Source of the DNA: Salinigranum halophilum | Lineage (GTDB): Archaea; Halobacteriota; Halobacteria; Halobacteriales; Haloferacaceae | Length of the DNA: 64,000 nucleotides | Assembly: GCF_007004735.1 (NCBI RefSeq) | Contig: NZ_SSNL01000004.1 | Coordinates: 496,001-560,000 of the forward strand | Reading direction: 5' to 3' | Shown here: positions 17,993 to 26,741 of the stretch, piece by piece | Numbering within the stretch: the first letter of the stretch is position 1 | Layout: each line of letters starts with the position of its first letter | Notes under the pieces: generated by a model | What the model was told of the DNA's origin: nothing | The model's input: only the letters and a program-made list of their open reading frames with translations | Database searches by the model: none | Made by a program: the position numbers and the translations under genes

Positions 17993-18003
17993 GTTAGTTA
18001 TAG
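17993..18003 (-). promoter_or_regulatory. TATA box of the FG-GAP gene
   Basis: On the minus strand the sequence reads CTATAACTAAC, 25-35 nt before the ATG at 17968. The position predicts a leaderless transcript and an independent promoter downstream of the cohesin gene. Confidence 0.5.
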
Positions 18004-18082
18004 TCGGTGTAACGTCACGACGCGCCCGTGGCCACACAGCCTCCCGGGTGTGACGGCGTCCCGGGCGGCGGTTCGGCGTCGC

Positions 18083-19492
18083 TCACTCCCGCCGGGTCAA
18101 CAGATACCCGAAGAGCGGGGCCACGAACGCGAGGACGACGACCGCGAGCGGGACCGGATAGCCGAACGTCGTCGACGTGACTGTGGGCGTCGCCGTCGGT
18201 TCGGGCGTCGTCCGTGTCGCCGTCGCGGCCGCTGTCCGTGTCGCCGTCGGCTCGGGCGTCGCTGTCGCGGCCGGCGTCCGTGTCGCCGTCGGCTGCTCGG
18301 TCGTACGAGTCACGGCGAAGAGACCGAACTCCGAGACGTTCGTCCGGAGTGTCACCGTCGTGTCCGTCGTCCGCGTCGTCCCGTCGACCGTGACCCAGTC
18401 GCCCGACTCCGGTCGATACCGCTCGACCTGCAGTCGGTCACTGTCGGCGTCCAGTCCCGACCGCGCGAGCGTGACCGTGAGCGTCCCGGGCTGGTCGGCG
18501 ACGGCGTCCGGCGCATCGATGTCGAGGACGGTGACGACGGTGTCGTAGTTGCGGGGGTACTCGGTGTCGGCCGGCGGCCGGCTCAGTTCGGCGACCTCGT
18601 AGGGACCGGCCGTCTCCTCGGAGAAGCCCAGGTCGACGGTCGTGACGGTCGGACTCGCCCCGCCGAAGTCGGCACTCACCGCCGAGCCGCCGAGCATCGT
18701 GTTGGACACCGCGACGATGGTCCGCGGCCCGAGGAGACCGCCACCCCCACCACCTCCGCCACCGCCACTACTGACGACGGCGTCGTCATCGTCGTCGTCT
18801 TCCGGGGTCGCAGTCGGTGTTGCAGTCGACGTGGTTGTCGACGTTTCTGTCGATGTCGCCGTCGGCGTGGCGGTCGGTGTGGCTGTCGATGTGGCAGTCG
18901 ATGTCGCCGTCAGCGTGGCTGTCGACGTTTCTGTCGGTGTTGCCGTCGGTGTGGCAGTCGGCGTCGGCGTCTCGGCCGACACCACCGAGACGGTCGTCCC
19001 GACGTACCGGTCGACACCGAGTTCGTTCGCCCCGCCGTCGGAGAGTTCGGTGTCGCCCTCCTCGAAGACGAGCGACGTCTGGCTCCCCGCCGCCCCGACG
19101 AGTTCGAGCGTGAGGCGGGCGAGGACCGGGTCGTCGGTGCCGGAGTCGCGGAGTTGGTTGAACGCGACCACTCCGGCGTCGGTGTCGACGCGAGAGACCG
19201 GTTCCGCGAAGTCGGCGGTCCCCGACACCGAGACCACCCGGACGACGTCGGGGTCGTACGAGAGGCTCGACTGGTAGCCGGCGACGTCCGAGGCGTTCGC
19301 CCAGACCGTCACGGTCACCTCGTCGCCGGGTCGTGCCGACACCGCGTCGGCAGTCGCAGACGGGGACGACCCGACGGTGATAGTTGGGGTGGCGGTCTGT
19401 GCCCCGACAGGCCCGACACCGTAAACGCCCGCCGTCACGACCACCAGACAGACCGCGAGGGCGGCACCGACCCGCAGGGCGAGGCGGGTCAT
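18083..19492 (-). CDS. Cohesin-domain surface protein with C-terminal membrane anchor
   Basis: A 469-residue exported protein. A signal peptide (residues 8-31, ending VGAQ) precedes a cohesin-like beta-sandwich at about 37-172, with the typical pattern VTVWANASDVAGYQSSLSYD and later VLARLTLELVG. A Thr/Pro-rich linker (about 176-228), a run of Asp and a run of ten Gly follow. A PGF-pre-PGF-like domain (about 255-400) ends in NVSEFGLFAVTR. A second Thr/Pro linker leads to a final transmembrane helix and an Arg-Arg-Glu tail. Cohesins bind dockerins; the dockerin enzyme is encoded by the overlapping upstream gene. The anchor lacks a clear PGF tripeptide, so archaeosortase processing is uncertain. 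Confidence 0.85.
   Translation of the reverse strand: MTRLALRVGAALAVCLVVVTAGVYGVGPVGAQTATPTITVGSSPSATADAVSARPGDEVTVTVWANASDVAGYQSSLSYDPDVVRVVSVSGTADFAEPVSRVDTDAGVVAFNQLRDSGTDDPVLARLTLELVGAAGSQTSLVFEEGDTELSDGGANELGVDRYVGTTVSVVSAETPTPTATPTATPTETSTATLTATSTATSTATPTATPTATSTETSTTTSTATPTATPEDDDDDDAVVSSGGGGGGGGGGLLGPRTIVAVSNTMLGGSAVSADFGGASPTVTTVDLGFSEETAGPYEVAELSRPPADTEYPRNYDTVVTVLDIDAPDAVADQPGTLTVTLARSGLDADSDRLQVERYRPESGDWVTVDGTTRTTDTTVTLRTNVSEFGLFAVTRTTEQPTATRTPAATATPEPTATRTAAATATRTTPEPTATPTVTSTTFGYPVPLAVVVLAFVAPLFGYLLTRRE
18740..18970. repeat. Low-complexity coding repeats (poly-Gly, poly-Asp, Thr/Pro)
   Basis: Trinucleotide-like runs encode the Gly and Asp tracts (about 18740-18800) and 6- to 12-nt repeats encode the Thr/Pro/Ala linker (about 18806-18970) of the cohesin protein. 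They are in-frame repeats and can vary linker length without a frameshift. Confidence 0.7.
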
Positions 19493-21342
19493 CGGTCGCT
19501 CCGTCTGTCGTCGATTGCGACGGCGTCCGCGATGTCGACGTCACCGTCCCCGTCCACGTCGGCGGCCGACTCGTCGATGGCGTCGTCGTAACCGGCGAGG
19601 TGGCGCTGGACGAGTTCCACGTCGTCGGCGTCGACGTCGCCGTCCCCGTCTGCGTCGCCCGCGGTGGGTTCGTCCTCCGGGGCGGTGTACCTGACCGTGA
19701 GCGTCGGCGGGACCACCCCCTCGCTCGCCGCGAAGTCCCAGCCGTCGTCGCCGACGGGGAGGAACGCCCAGCCGTGATTCGGTGCGCCGTCGAGCCACGC
19801 GCCGACGCTCGCGGTCACGTCGAGCGCGGTCGGCCCCTCCGAGACCGACCCCGTGGTCGTCACCGGGTCGGCCGCCGCCTGCGTCCCGTCGGCCTGGACA
19901 CCGTCGCCGAGGCGCTCCCAGGTGTCGTCGCCGTCCCACGGTTCGAGCATCCGGTGGACGGCCGCTCCGTCGCCGTCGTCCGTCGTCTCCAGCGTGAGCG
20001 TCGCGCTCACCACGGTCGCGCCGAGGGGTACCTGGCCGGCGTCGGCACCGACGACGTCGGCGAACCGTATCAGTGCGTGGACGGCCTGTCCGGTCCCCAG
20101 TGGCTCGTCGCCGTCGACGTTGAGTGTCGTGGCCGACGTCCCCGTCGACGTCGGCTCGGCCTCGCGGACGTCGGTGTCGGTCGTCCCGTCGTAGCCGTCC
20201 GTCCCCTGTCGGAAGGTGACGGACTCGGTCGTGTCGAACGGGCCGAACCGGGCGTCGAAATCGAGGTCGAACCCGAACTGGCTGCTCTCGTCGGTCGCGT
20301 ACTCACCGCGGGTGGGCGAGTAGGTCTCGACGGCGAGGCGGTCGGCGTCGCCGCTCCCTCCGCCGGGTTCGAAACGGAGCAGTCGGAGCCAGCCGTCGCC
20401 GCCGCGGTCGTAATCCTGGTAGTTCGCGACCATCTCGTAGACGGCGAGTCCGGCGTCGTTCGTCGACGTCTGGTGGTACTCCCCCGTGGCCGTCCCCCCA
20501 CGGTCGTGAAAGTGGCCGTTGAGGACGGCGAATATCTGCGGGTTCGGCGCGACGAGTTCGCGCCACACCGTCTCGCCCGCGTTGCCGTTCCCGTTCGCCT
20601 CCTGGACGACGTCGGCACGCTCGCCCGGTTCGTCTCGGAGGTACGAGTGCGTCGTGAGCATCGTCGGCCGGTCGGAGTAGCGGTCGAGGACCTCTTGTGC
20701 CCAGCCGAGCGTCGTCGAGGGGTCGTCGACCCGACCCGGAGGCTCCCACTCTAGGGCGAGGTGGAGAAAGTCGTAGCCGCCGCCCGAGAACAGCTGGTAG
20801 GTGCTGAGGCCGTCGTCGCCGGGTCCGTTCCCGCCGAACCAGCTCCGTCCCTCGAAGCGCGAGGGACCGAAGTACTGCTCGTAGAGCGCGGTCGACGAAC
20901 CCCGGTCCCACAGCGTGGCGTAGTCGTGATTCCCCGTCACGACCGAGTACGGGAGTTCGCCGTCGAGCGTCGACATCGCATCGTCCATCCGCTCCCACTC
21001 CAGTTCCCGGTCGCCGTTGTCGACGATGTCTCCCTCGTGAGAGACGAACCGGATGTTCTCCGCCTCGCGGTTGTCGAGGATCCACTGCGTCTGTGCCGCC
21101 GGAATCGACGCGCGGCGCGCCCGCTCGGCGTACTTCTGGGTGTCGGGGAGCGCGACGACCGTCCACGGGTCGCCGGGGGCCGCCTCCGTCTCCCCGCTCG
21201 AAACCAGCGGTGCCGTCGACACTACACAGAGCGCCCGTAACAGCGTCCGCCTCGACAGTGTGCGCCCGCCCCCTCCCGTCCCGTCTTCGGACACGCCCCG
21301 GTCGGAGGCGTGCCCAGTCGGAGTCCCTGAAGCGAATGTCAT
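19489..21342 (-). CDS. Secreted metallophosphoesterase with DNRLRE-type domain and C-terminal dockerin
   Basis: A 617-residue enzyme. A twin-arginine signal (LSRRTLLRALCVVS, residues 29-42) directs export. A calcineurin-like phosphoesterase domain (about 55-340) has LPDTQKY, GDIVDNG, TGNHDYA, TTHSY and NGHFHDRG as metal-site motifs. A DNRLRE/CBM96-like beta-sandwich spans about 385-555, and residues 560-617 form a type I dockerin with two calcium loops (DADGDGDVDADD and DVDGDGDVDIAD). The stop overlaps the start of the cohesin gene by 4 nt, so both are made together. Role inferred: a phosphatase or phosphodiesterase docked to the cell surface through the cohesin. Confidence 0.88.
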   Translation of the reverse strand: MTFASGTPTGHASDRGVSEDGTGGGGRTLSRRTLLRALCVVSTAPLVSSGETEAAPGDPWTVVALPDTQKYAERARRASIPAAQTQWILDNREAENIRFVSHEGDIVDNGDRELEWERMDDAMSTLDGELPYSVVTGNHDYATLWDRGSSTALYEQYFGPSRFEGRSWFGGNGPGDDGLSTYQLFSGGGYDFLHLALEWEPPGRVDDPSTTLGWAQEVLDRYSDRPTMLTTHSYLRDEPGERADVVQEANGNGNAGETVWRELVAPNPQIFAVLNGHFHDRGGTATGEYHQTSTNDAGLAVYEMVANYQDYDRGGDGWLRLLRFEPGGGSGDADRLAVETYSPTRGEYATDESSQFGFDLDFDARFGPFDTTESVTFRQGTDGYDGTTDTDVREAEPTSTGTSATTLNVDGDEPLGTGQAVHALIRFADVVGADAGQVPLGATVVSATLTLETTDDGDGAAVHRMLEPWDGDDTWERLGDGVQADGTQAAADPVTTTGSVSEGPTALDVTASVGAWLDGAPNHGWAFLPVGDDGWDFAASEGVVPPTLTVRYTAPEDEPTAGDADGDGDVDADDVELVQRHLAGYDDAIDESAADVDGDGDVDIADAVAIDDRRSDR

Positions 21343-21382
21343 GAGTTGAACGTCGCTCGGGGTGGTGTACCCGACGGACCAG

Positions 21383-21393
21383 TAAAATTATAG
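21383..21393 (-). promoter_or_regulatory. TATA box of the dockerin-cohesin operon
   Basis: The minus strand reads CTATAATTTTA, 41-51 nt before the ATG at 21342. A start about 25 nt downstream of the box would give a leader of roughly 20 nt. Confidence 0.55.
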
Positions 21394-21584
21394 ACCGGTT
21401 TCCCCACCGGACCCGTCCGCAGTGGCCGGCCGTCGCCGTCGTCCAGCCGCGGTGATGCGGCCGTCGTGGTCTCACGGCTGTGAGTGCCGTGTGGTCCCGT
21501 CGTGCGGAGAGGATGACCAGCGGGCGTCACCCGCGAGTGCCCCGGATAAACACGAGCTTATTCGAAGCGAGCGGTCGCGAGCGG

Positions 21585-22535
21585 TCAGTGCGAGGTGGGC
21601 CGCTCGCTCGACTCGACGCCACGCTCGAACCCATCGACTGCCGTCGGGTCGCTCGTGATGGGGTCGGTGCCGCGGTCGTAGTCGAGTCGCTCGTAGAGGG
21701 CCCTCGGTGGGCCGACCCACGCACCCAGTTCCAGCGCGTGTTCGACGAGACGGCGGTACAGCCGCCGATACCCCGGGAACTCCCGTTCGTTGAAGTATCG
21801 CGGGTGCCAGAGGACGGTCATCACCGCGTCGTTCCGGGCGGCCTCGACGAGCAAGTCACGACACGCCTCCCACGCGTCGACGAACCGTTCCCCGGGGTCG
21901 GGGAGGGCGACCTCCATCGCGGTCAGCGGGAAGACGACGAAGTCGTCGTCGAACGGGCGGCGCGGGCGATACCCCCATCGGAACCCGTACGAACTGCTCG
22001 ATCCGAGGCTCGCGTCGTACCGGAGCCCGATGGCTCGGTGGTGGTGCCAGGAGTCCGCGCCGAGCCGGAGGTGGTGCTGTCGCCCGCCGACGACGGGTCG
22101 GTCGGTCATCGACTCGAGCACGCGTTTCTCCCGTCCGAGGCGTCCGGGGTCGCCCGGAGAGTGGTACGACCCGTGCAGTCCGACCTCCCAGCCCCCCGCC
22201 TCGAGTCTGTCGACGAGCGCGCGGATGTCGTCGGCGGTCACGTCGTACCGTCCGAGGTGTTCGAGCCAGTGAGTCGGCTCGGTCCACGCGCGCCACGGCT
22301 GGCGGAACAGGCTCGGCTCGTTGAGGAGGTAGAAGGCCGACCGGACACCGAGGTCCGATTCGAGCGCCGTGATATCGTCGAACTGCCAGAAGGGGTTGGT
22401 CCGCGGGGCGAACGCGCGAAGCGGGCGGAGCGAGCGCTCACGCAGCGCGTCGTACAGCGCCTGATACGTCTTGTACGGCCGGTCGACGTCGTGGGTCAGA
22501 CAGAGCGCGAACGAGCCGTCCACGTCGGCGTGCAT
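21585..22535 (-). CDS. Polysaccharide deacetylase-like (NodB fold) protein
   Basis: A 316-residue putative carbohydrate deacetylase without a signal peptide. The first motif CLTHDVDRP (residues 12-20) gives the Asp pair, and the second, GLHGSYHSP (about 118-126), gives the two metal-binding His. A third motif may be VLWHPRYF near 255. This fits the intracellular NodB-like group often found in surface-glycan clusters. It would remove an acetyl group from an amino sugar of a lipid-linked or soluble intermediate. It follows the glycosyltransferase gene by 53 nt in the same direction, so the two are probably one operon. Confidence 0.85.
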   Translation of the reverse strand: MHADVDGSFALCLTHDVDRPYKTYQALYDALRERSLRPLRAFAPRTNPFWQFDDITALESDLGVRSAFYLLNEPSLFRQPWRAWTEPTHWLEHLGRYDVTADDIRALVDRLEAGGWEVGLHGSYHSPGDPGRLGREKRVLESMTDRPVVGGRQHHLRLGADSWHHHRAIGLRYDASLGSSSSYGFRWGYRPRRPFDDDFVVFPLTAMEVALPDPGERFVDAWEACRDLLVEAARNDAVMTVLWHPRYFNEREFPGYRRLYRRLVEHALELGAWVGPPRALYERLDYDRGTDPITSDPTAVDGFERGVESSERPTSH

Positions 22536-22588
22536 CGGTGGTCACCGTCCCCGAACGGGCCGCGGCGTCGGCCGGCCGGCACGGCGAG

Positions 22589-23746
22589 TCATCGCCCGCC
22601 GCCGTGCCGTCCGCTGGCGTCCGTCGGGCCGTGCTCGCGGCCGAGGAACGGATCGTCGTCCACGCGCTCGGTCGCGTTCTCGCGCCCACGCTCGGGTGCG
22701 CGTTCGTGCGTATCCCCGGAGGTGTGTTGGTCCTCGGAGCGGTCGTCGGACCGGACGCTCCCGTCGGTCCGTACGACTAGGTCCTCGTTTTGCTCCATAT
22801 CGAACACGAGCGCCAGCACGAGGAACAGCGACCCAAGCAGGAAGACGGCGAACGAGAGGAACCGCTCGGAGTGCGCCCCCGAACGTGTGACGGACTCGCG
22901 ACCCGGACGGAACGTCGCGAGCGCCCTGGCCGCGGACGACACCGTACCGACGACGCCGAGCACGTAACAGAGGACCGTCGGGTGGAAGTTCAACACGAGG
23001 TAGTTCGTCTTCAGCCGCCAGCAGAAGTCGCGGAGGAGCAACACCGACAGCTGTGGGACGAACGAGGCGTACGCGATGTCACTCTCCTCGTCACCGTAGA
23101 CCGCCTCGTGCGGCACGTCGGCGATGCGGAGGTCGTTCACGTTGAGGTGGACGAGGAGGTCGTTGGCGAAGCCGTAGTCCTCGTAGAGGTCCTCGAGGGG
23201 GACCGTCTCCAGGGCGTGTTTCGAGATCGCCGTGTACCCGTTCTGCGGGTCGGACATCTCCCAGTAGCCGCTCGCGATGCGGGTCAAGAGCGTGAGGAGG
23301 CGGTTGCCGAACTGCCGCCAGCCGGACATCGACTCCCAGTGGTCGCGCCGCCACAGTCGGTTCCCTTTGGTGTAGTCGGCCCGACCGTCGATGATGGGGT
23401 CGAGGAACCGCTCGAGTTCGTCGGGGTCCATCTGGCCGTCGCCGGCCATGACCGCCGTCACGTCGACGTCGTCGTCGCGCGCCCGCTCGTAGCCGGTCTT
23501 GATCGCCCCGCCGACGCCGCGGTTCTCCTCGTGCGCGAGGGCGACGACGCGGTCGAAGCTCCCACCGGTCCGTGCGTTCAGGTCGGCGGCCGTCCGCTCG
23601 ATCTCCCGCCGCGTATCGTCGGTCGAGCAGTCGTCGACGGCGTAGATGCGGTCGACGTACTCGGGGACGTCTCTGAGCACGTCCGCGATGAACGACGCCT
23701 CGTTGTACGCTGGTACCACCACCGCCACGCTACTGTTCCGGTACAT
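22589..23746 (-). CDS. Family 2 glycosyltransferase with C-terminal membrane segments (dolichyl-phosphate sugar synthase-like)
   Basis: A 385-residue GT-A enzyme. The N-terminus VAVVVPAYNEASFIADVL and AVDDCSTDDT are the nucleotide-binding part, AGDGQMDPDE near 100 is the metal-binding motif, and NRLWRRDHWESMSG with DPQNGYTAISK match dolichyl-phosphate mannose/glucose synthases. Two hydrophobic helices at about 250-275 and 290-315 anchor it in the membrane. The last 70 residues are very rich in Asp, Glu, Arg and His and look disordered. It probably moves a sugar from a nucleotide to a polyprenyl phosphate on the inner face. Archaeal AglJ/AglD-type enzymes have this plan, but I do not assign one. 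Confidence 0.88.
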   Translation of the reverse strand: MYRNSSVAVVVPAYNEASFIADVLRDVPEYVDRIYAVDDCSTDDTRREIERTAADLNARTGGSFDRVVALAHEENRGVGGAIKTGYERARDDDVDVTAVMAGDGQMDPDELERFLDPIIDGRADYTKGNRLWRRDHWESMSGWRQFGNRLLTLLTRIASGYWEMSDPQNGYTAISKHALETVPLEDLYEDYGFANDLLVHLNVNDLRIADVPHEAVYGDEESDIAYASFVPQLSVLLLRDFCWRLKTNYLVLNFHPTVLCYVLGVVGTVSSAARALATFRPGRESVTRSGAHSERFLSFAVFLLGSLFLVLALVFDMEQNEDLVVRTDGSVRSDDRSEDQHTSGDTHERAPERGRENATERVDDDPFLGREHGPTDASGRHGGGR

Positions 23747-23906
23747 GATGGGTCAGTCCGTCGGGTCCCGGCACGCGGTGTGCGTTGTGGTCTCGACCAT
23801 CTGGCTGTCCGAATCATGTGTCCGCCCCATCATCGTTATGCGCCGTGTATACGGGCTCGGGCCGGGAGAACCGGAGAGGCGACCGGGAGCGATACCGACG
23901 TGACCG

Positions 23907-24476
23907 TCACTGGCGGCCGGGACGAAGCGTCGGGAACGGGCGTCCGTCGGCGACCCAGCGGACGACGGCCCCGCCGAGCAGCGTCGCCTCGAACAGCAGG
24001 TACGCGGTCGCCTCCGGCCGCGCGACTGCGGCCCGATACAGCGTCACGTACCCCTCGATTCGCCCGAACAGTTCGACAGACCGCGTCACGGTCTCGGGTG
24101 GGCGGACGAACGGCCAGAGCAGCGCGTCGACCGAGACGTCTCGGCCGAGCAGGAGCGGCCCGTAGAGGATGTCGCCCGGGAGGTGGAGCAGATAGCCGAC
24201 GACGAACGCGGCGGCAGCGGCCGTCCACCCGTACCGGCGGGCGGCGACGAGGACGAAGACGGAGAGGGGGACGGCCACGAAAAGCGAGTGAGCCATCGAC
24301 GTCCCGGAGCTCAGAACGGCGAAGACCCACGCGAGCGGCTTGTCGACCAGGTCCGGAAACTGCGTCCCGAGGGCGACGAGGAGACACTCCGCTCCCGTGG
24401 GCGGTCGGCGCAGCGTGAGGTGGACGAGCACGGAGAACGCGAGGTAGCCAATCGCGAGGTGTTCCCAGGGCCACAT
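23907..24476 (-). CDS. YdjM-like (DUF457-type) membrane-bound metal-dependent hydrolase
   Basis: A 189-residue membrane protein with four to five hydrophobic helices. The conserved pattern is WEHLAIGYL at the N-terminus, GTQFPDLVDKPLAW, SMAHSLFVA, and LLHLPGDILYG, giving the His/Asp residues thought to bind metal. Haloarchaea often encode such proteins with polysaccharide genes. Biochemical function is not established. It ends 160 nt before the glycosyltransferase start and may belong to the same transcript. Confidence 0.8.
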   Translation of the reverse strand: MWPWEHLAIGYLAFSVLVHLTLRRPPTGAECLLVALGTQFPDLVDKPLAWVFAVLSSGTSMAHSLFVAVPLSVFVLVAARRYGWTAAAAAFVVGYLLHLPGDILYGPLLLGRDVSVDALLWPFVRPPETVTRSVELFGRIEGYVTLYRAAVARPEATAYLLFEATLLGGAVVRWVADGRPFPTLRPGRQ

Positions 24477-24860
24477 ACTCAGACCGACGCTCCTGCGGTC
24501 ACGTCGCCGAGACGTCTCGTCGTGCGGGCGAGTCGGCGGGCGCGGGCGGCGCTGAGGGGAGCCACGTGACCAACTGGTCCGTACGTCGGTGGGTGGTCCA
24601 CTTCACTAATCCGCTGTTAACGCGACGGCCACGTCGGTCGTCGGGGTCGCTCGACCGCGCCGAGGAGTGGCCGAACGCACGACGAGAGTGGTCCCGCGCG
24701 TCCGTTCGCGGCCGCGAGCGGACGAGCGAACCCACGAACGGCGAAGTCGGGCGGGCCACGGACGGTGCGTCGAGCGCGCACGCACGGCGGTTCGTGCGGT
24801 CGGCGGCCACTATGTCCTCATTAACTAACCCGAACGGTTGTCAACTACGGCCACAGCAAC
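24477..24860. other. 384-nt intergenic region between divergent genes
   Basis: No gene supported. Left part holds the promoter of the minus-strand YdjM-like gene, with a CACTAATCC/GTTAACGCG patch at about 24603-24623. Right end holds the promoter motif of the 24861 gene. Confidence 0.4.
24820..24836 (+). promoter_or_regulatory. Promoter motif ATTAACTAACCCGAACG
   Basis: This 17-nt stretch lies 25-41 nt before the ATG at 24861. It differs by one base from the copy before the glycosyltransferase at 28038 (27990-28006), and a 12-nt core recurs at 10075-10086. The ATTAAC part may be the TATA element and the AACCCGA part a shared regulator site. Confidence 0.5.
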
Positions 24861-26741
24861 ATGAGCGGCCAGGAATCGAGCGGCGGCCGGCCGGTAACGA
24901 TGGGCGAGGACCGCCGTCGGGTCGCGCTCAAACTCGTCCTCGCAGTCGGCTTCTTCGCCACGACAGTCGCGCTCGTCCTCGCGTATCTGAACCCCGCCGC
25001 TCGCTACGAGGTCGACCTCTACGCGGCGACACCGCTCGCGGTCTGGGTCGCCCTCGGCGTCGGCTTCGCCTGTGCGGTGAGCGTCTGGGTGTATCGGGAC
25101 CGGACCCGCCTCGGCTCCGTCGCTGCGGTCCTCGCCATCGCCGCTGCGGCCACCGTCGCGGCGATGCCGTTGCTCCGTGGCTACTACTTCTACGGGACGG
25201 CCGACTCGCTGGTCCACCTCGCGTGGACCCGTGCGATGAACGCCGGCAGCATGCAGTTCGTCGACCTCGTCTACCCCGGCACACACACGTTCAGCATCTT
25301 CCTCTCCCACGCTGTCGGCTGGTCGCTCCGGCGGGCGATGGTCTTCGTCGTGTTCGTCTTCGCCCTCACCTTCCTCGTGTTCACGCCGATGGCGACGTAC
25401 ACCTACACGCAGGACCGCCGGGCGCTCGCAGTCGGCGTGCTGTCGGCGGTGCTGTTCTTCCCCATCACGAACGTCAACACGGTGCTGTTCTTTCACCCGT
25501 ACTCGATGGCGATGCTGTTCTTCCCGATGGTGGCGTACGCAGTGCTTCGGCACATCACCTCTGACGGGGCGTCGTCGCTCTGGTCGGCTCACGGTGTGGT
25601 GGTGGTGCTCGCCGGCCAGGCCGTCGTGTTCTTCCACCCCCAGGTGGCGGTCAACGTCATCATCGTCCTGGCGGCCATCGCGACGGTCCAGTTCTGGCAC
25701 CGACGCAGACAGGTCCGCGGCATCGACACGAGACACATCTACGTCCACGTGCTGGTCGTCGCCGCCGTCTTCTTCCTCTGGAGCACGAGCCACCAGGCGT
25801 TCTTCGACCACTTCGAACAGCTCGGCGACAACTACCAGACCCTGTTCGCCCAGGAGACACAGGCGGGCGAGATCGTCGGCGACAGACAGCAGTCGACGCA
25901 GTCGCTCGGGACGAGCCTCACCGAGCTGTTCTGGAAGATATACTCCGTCGGCGCGGCGTACGTCCTCGTGTCGGCGGGAGTGCTCCTGAGCGTCCTCTGG
26001 CGCCGCCGCTCCGACGACGTCCGGCTGTTCGTCGTCTACTTCGGCTTCAGCGGCCTCGCGCTGTCGCCGTTTTTCTTCCTGGTGTTCCTCGACGACACCT
26101 CTCACTACTTCTTCCGACACGTCGGCTTCGGGTTGACCGTCGCGGCGCTCATGGGCGCGGTGTCGCTGTATCTCCTGCTCCGTGACGTCGACGGGCCGGA
26201 CCTCCCGGTCGACCTCCGACCGGCCGTCGTCGTCCTGGTGGTGGTGGTCATCGCCGTGTCGCTCGTCACCGTCTTCCCGTCGCCGTACATCTTCAAATAC
26301 AACCAGCACGCGACGGAGGCCCAGTTGGACGGGTACGGGTCGGTCTTCGAACACCGCCAGGACGACCTCGTGGTCACCGGTATCCGGCGGGCACCGCTGC
26401 GGTACTGGGAGGTCGACCACAACTTCTCGCGGGTCCCGCGGGACATCATGGGCCCGGGGTACTGGGGGACCGACGTGGAAGACGAGTTACAGCCGAAACT
26501 CCAGGCGGACCACTACCTCGTCGTGACCCGGCTAGACCGCGAGCGGGAACTGGTCGCGTACCGCGGGTTCCGGTTCGACCGGGCCACCTTCGAACGGATC
26601 CAGACGACGCCCGACGTCCATCAGGTCAAATCGAACGGCGCGGTCGAACTCTACTACGTCGAGGGGGCGGAGCCGGGCGAACTCGACCCGCAGCCGAACG
26701 AACGGCTCCGTCCGCCGGCCACGGCCACAGGAGTGCGGTGA
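24861..26741 (+). CDS. Large polytopic membrane protein, possible GT-C type glycosyltransferase or polymerase
   Basis: A 626-residue protein with about 12 hydrophobic helices from residue 22 to 475, then a soluble C-terminal domain of about 130 residues. After the third helix, the loop YYFYGTADSLVHLAWTRAM contains acidic and His residues placed as in the first external loop of GT-C glycosyltransferases. No family signature was certain. Its place in the glycan cluster and the 1-nt overlap with the BNR protein gene suggest a membrane step in assembly, such as polymerisation or transfer from a lipid donor. Those roles are inference. Confidence 0.7.
   Translation: MSGQESSGGRPVTMGEDRRRVALKLVLAVGFFATTVALVLAYLNPAARYEVDLYAATPLAVWVALGVGFACAVSVWVYRDRTRLGSVAAVLAIAAAATVAAMPLLRGYYFYGTADSLVHLAWTRAMNAGSMQFVDLVYPGTHTFSIFLSHAVGWSLRRAMVFVVFVFALTFLVFTPMATYTYTQDRRALAVGVLSAVLFFPITNVNTVLFFHPYSMAMLFFPMVAYAVLRHITSDGASSLWSAHGVVVVLAGQAVVFFHPQVAVNVIIVLAAIATVQFWHRRRQVRGIDTRHIYVHVLVVAAVFFLWSTSHQAFFDHFEQLGDNYQTLFAQETQAGEIVGDRQQSTQSLGTSLTELFWKIYSVGAAYVLVSAGVLLSVLWRRRSDDVRLFVVYFGFSGLALSPFFFLVFLDDTSHYFFRHVGFGLTVAALMGAVSLYLLLRDVDGPDLPVDLRPAVVVLVVVVIAVSLVTVFPSPYIFKYNQHATEAQLDGYGSVFEHRQDDLVVTGIRRAPLRYWEVDHNFSRVPRDIMGPGYWGTDVEDELQPKLQADHYLVVTRLDRERELVAYRGFRFDRATFERIQTTPDVHQVKSNGAVELYYVEGAEPGELDPQPNERLRPPATATGVR

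Noticed and set aside
18806-18970. Possible tandem repeat array or minisatellite
   Set aside because: It encodes the Thr/Pro linker of the cohesin protein; the units are degenerate at the DNA level.
24825-26420. A 531-codon open frame antisense to the polytopic membrane protein
   Set aside because: The product is a run of Glu, Asp, Arg and Val without hydrophobic core or motif; the plus-strand membrane protein explains the codon pattern.
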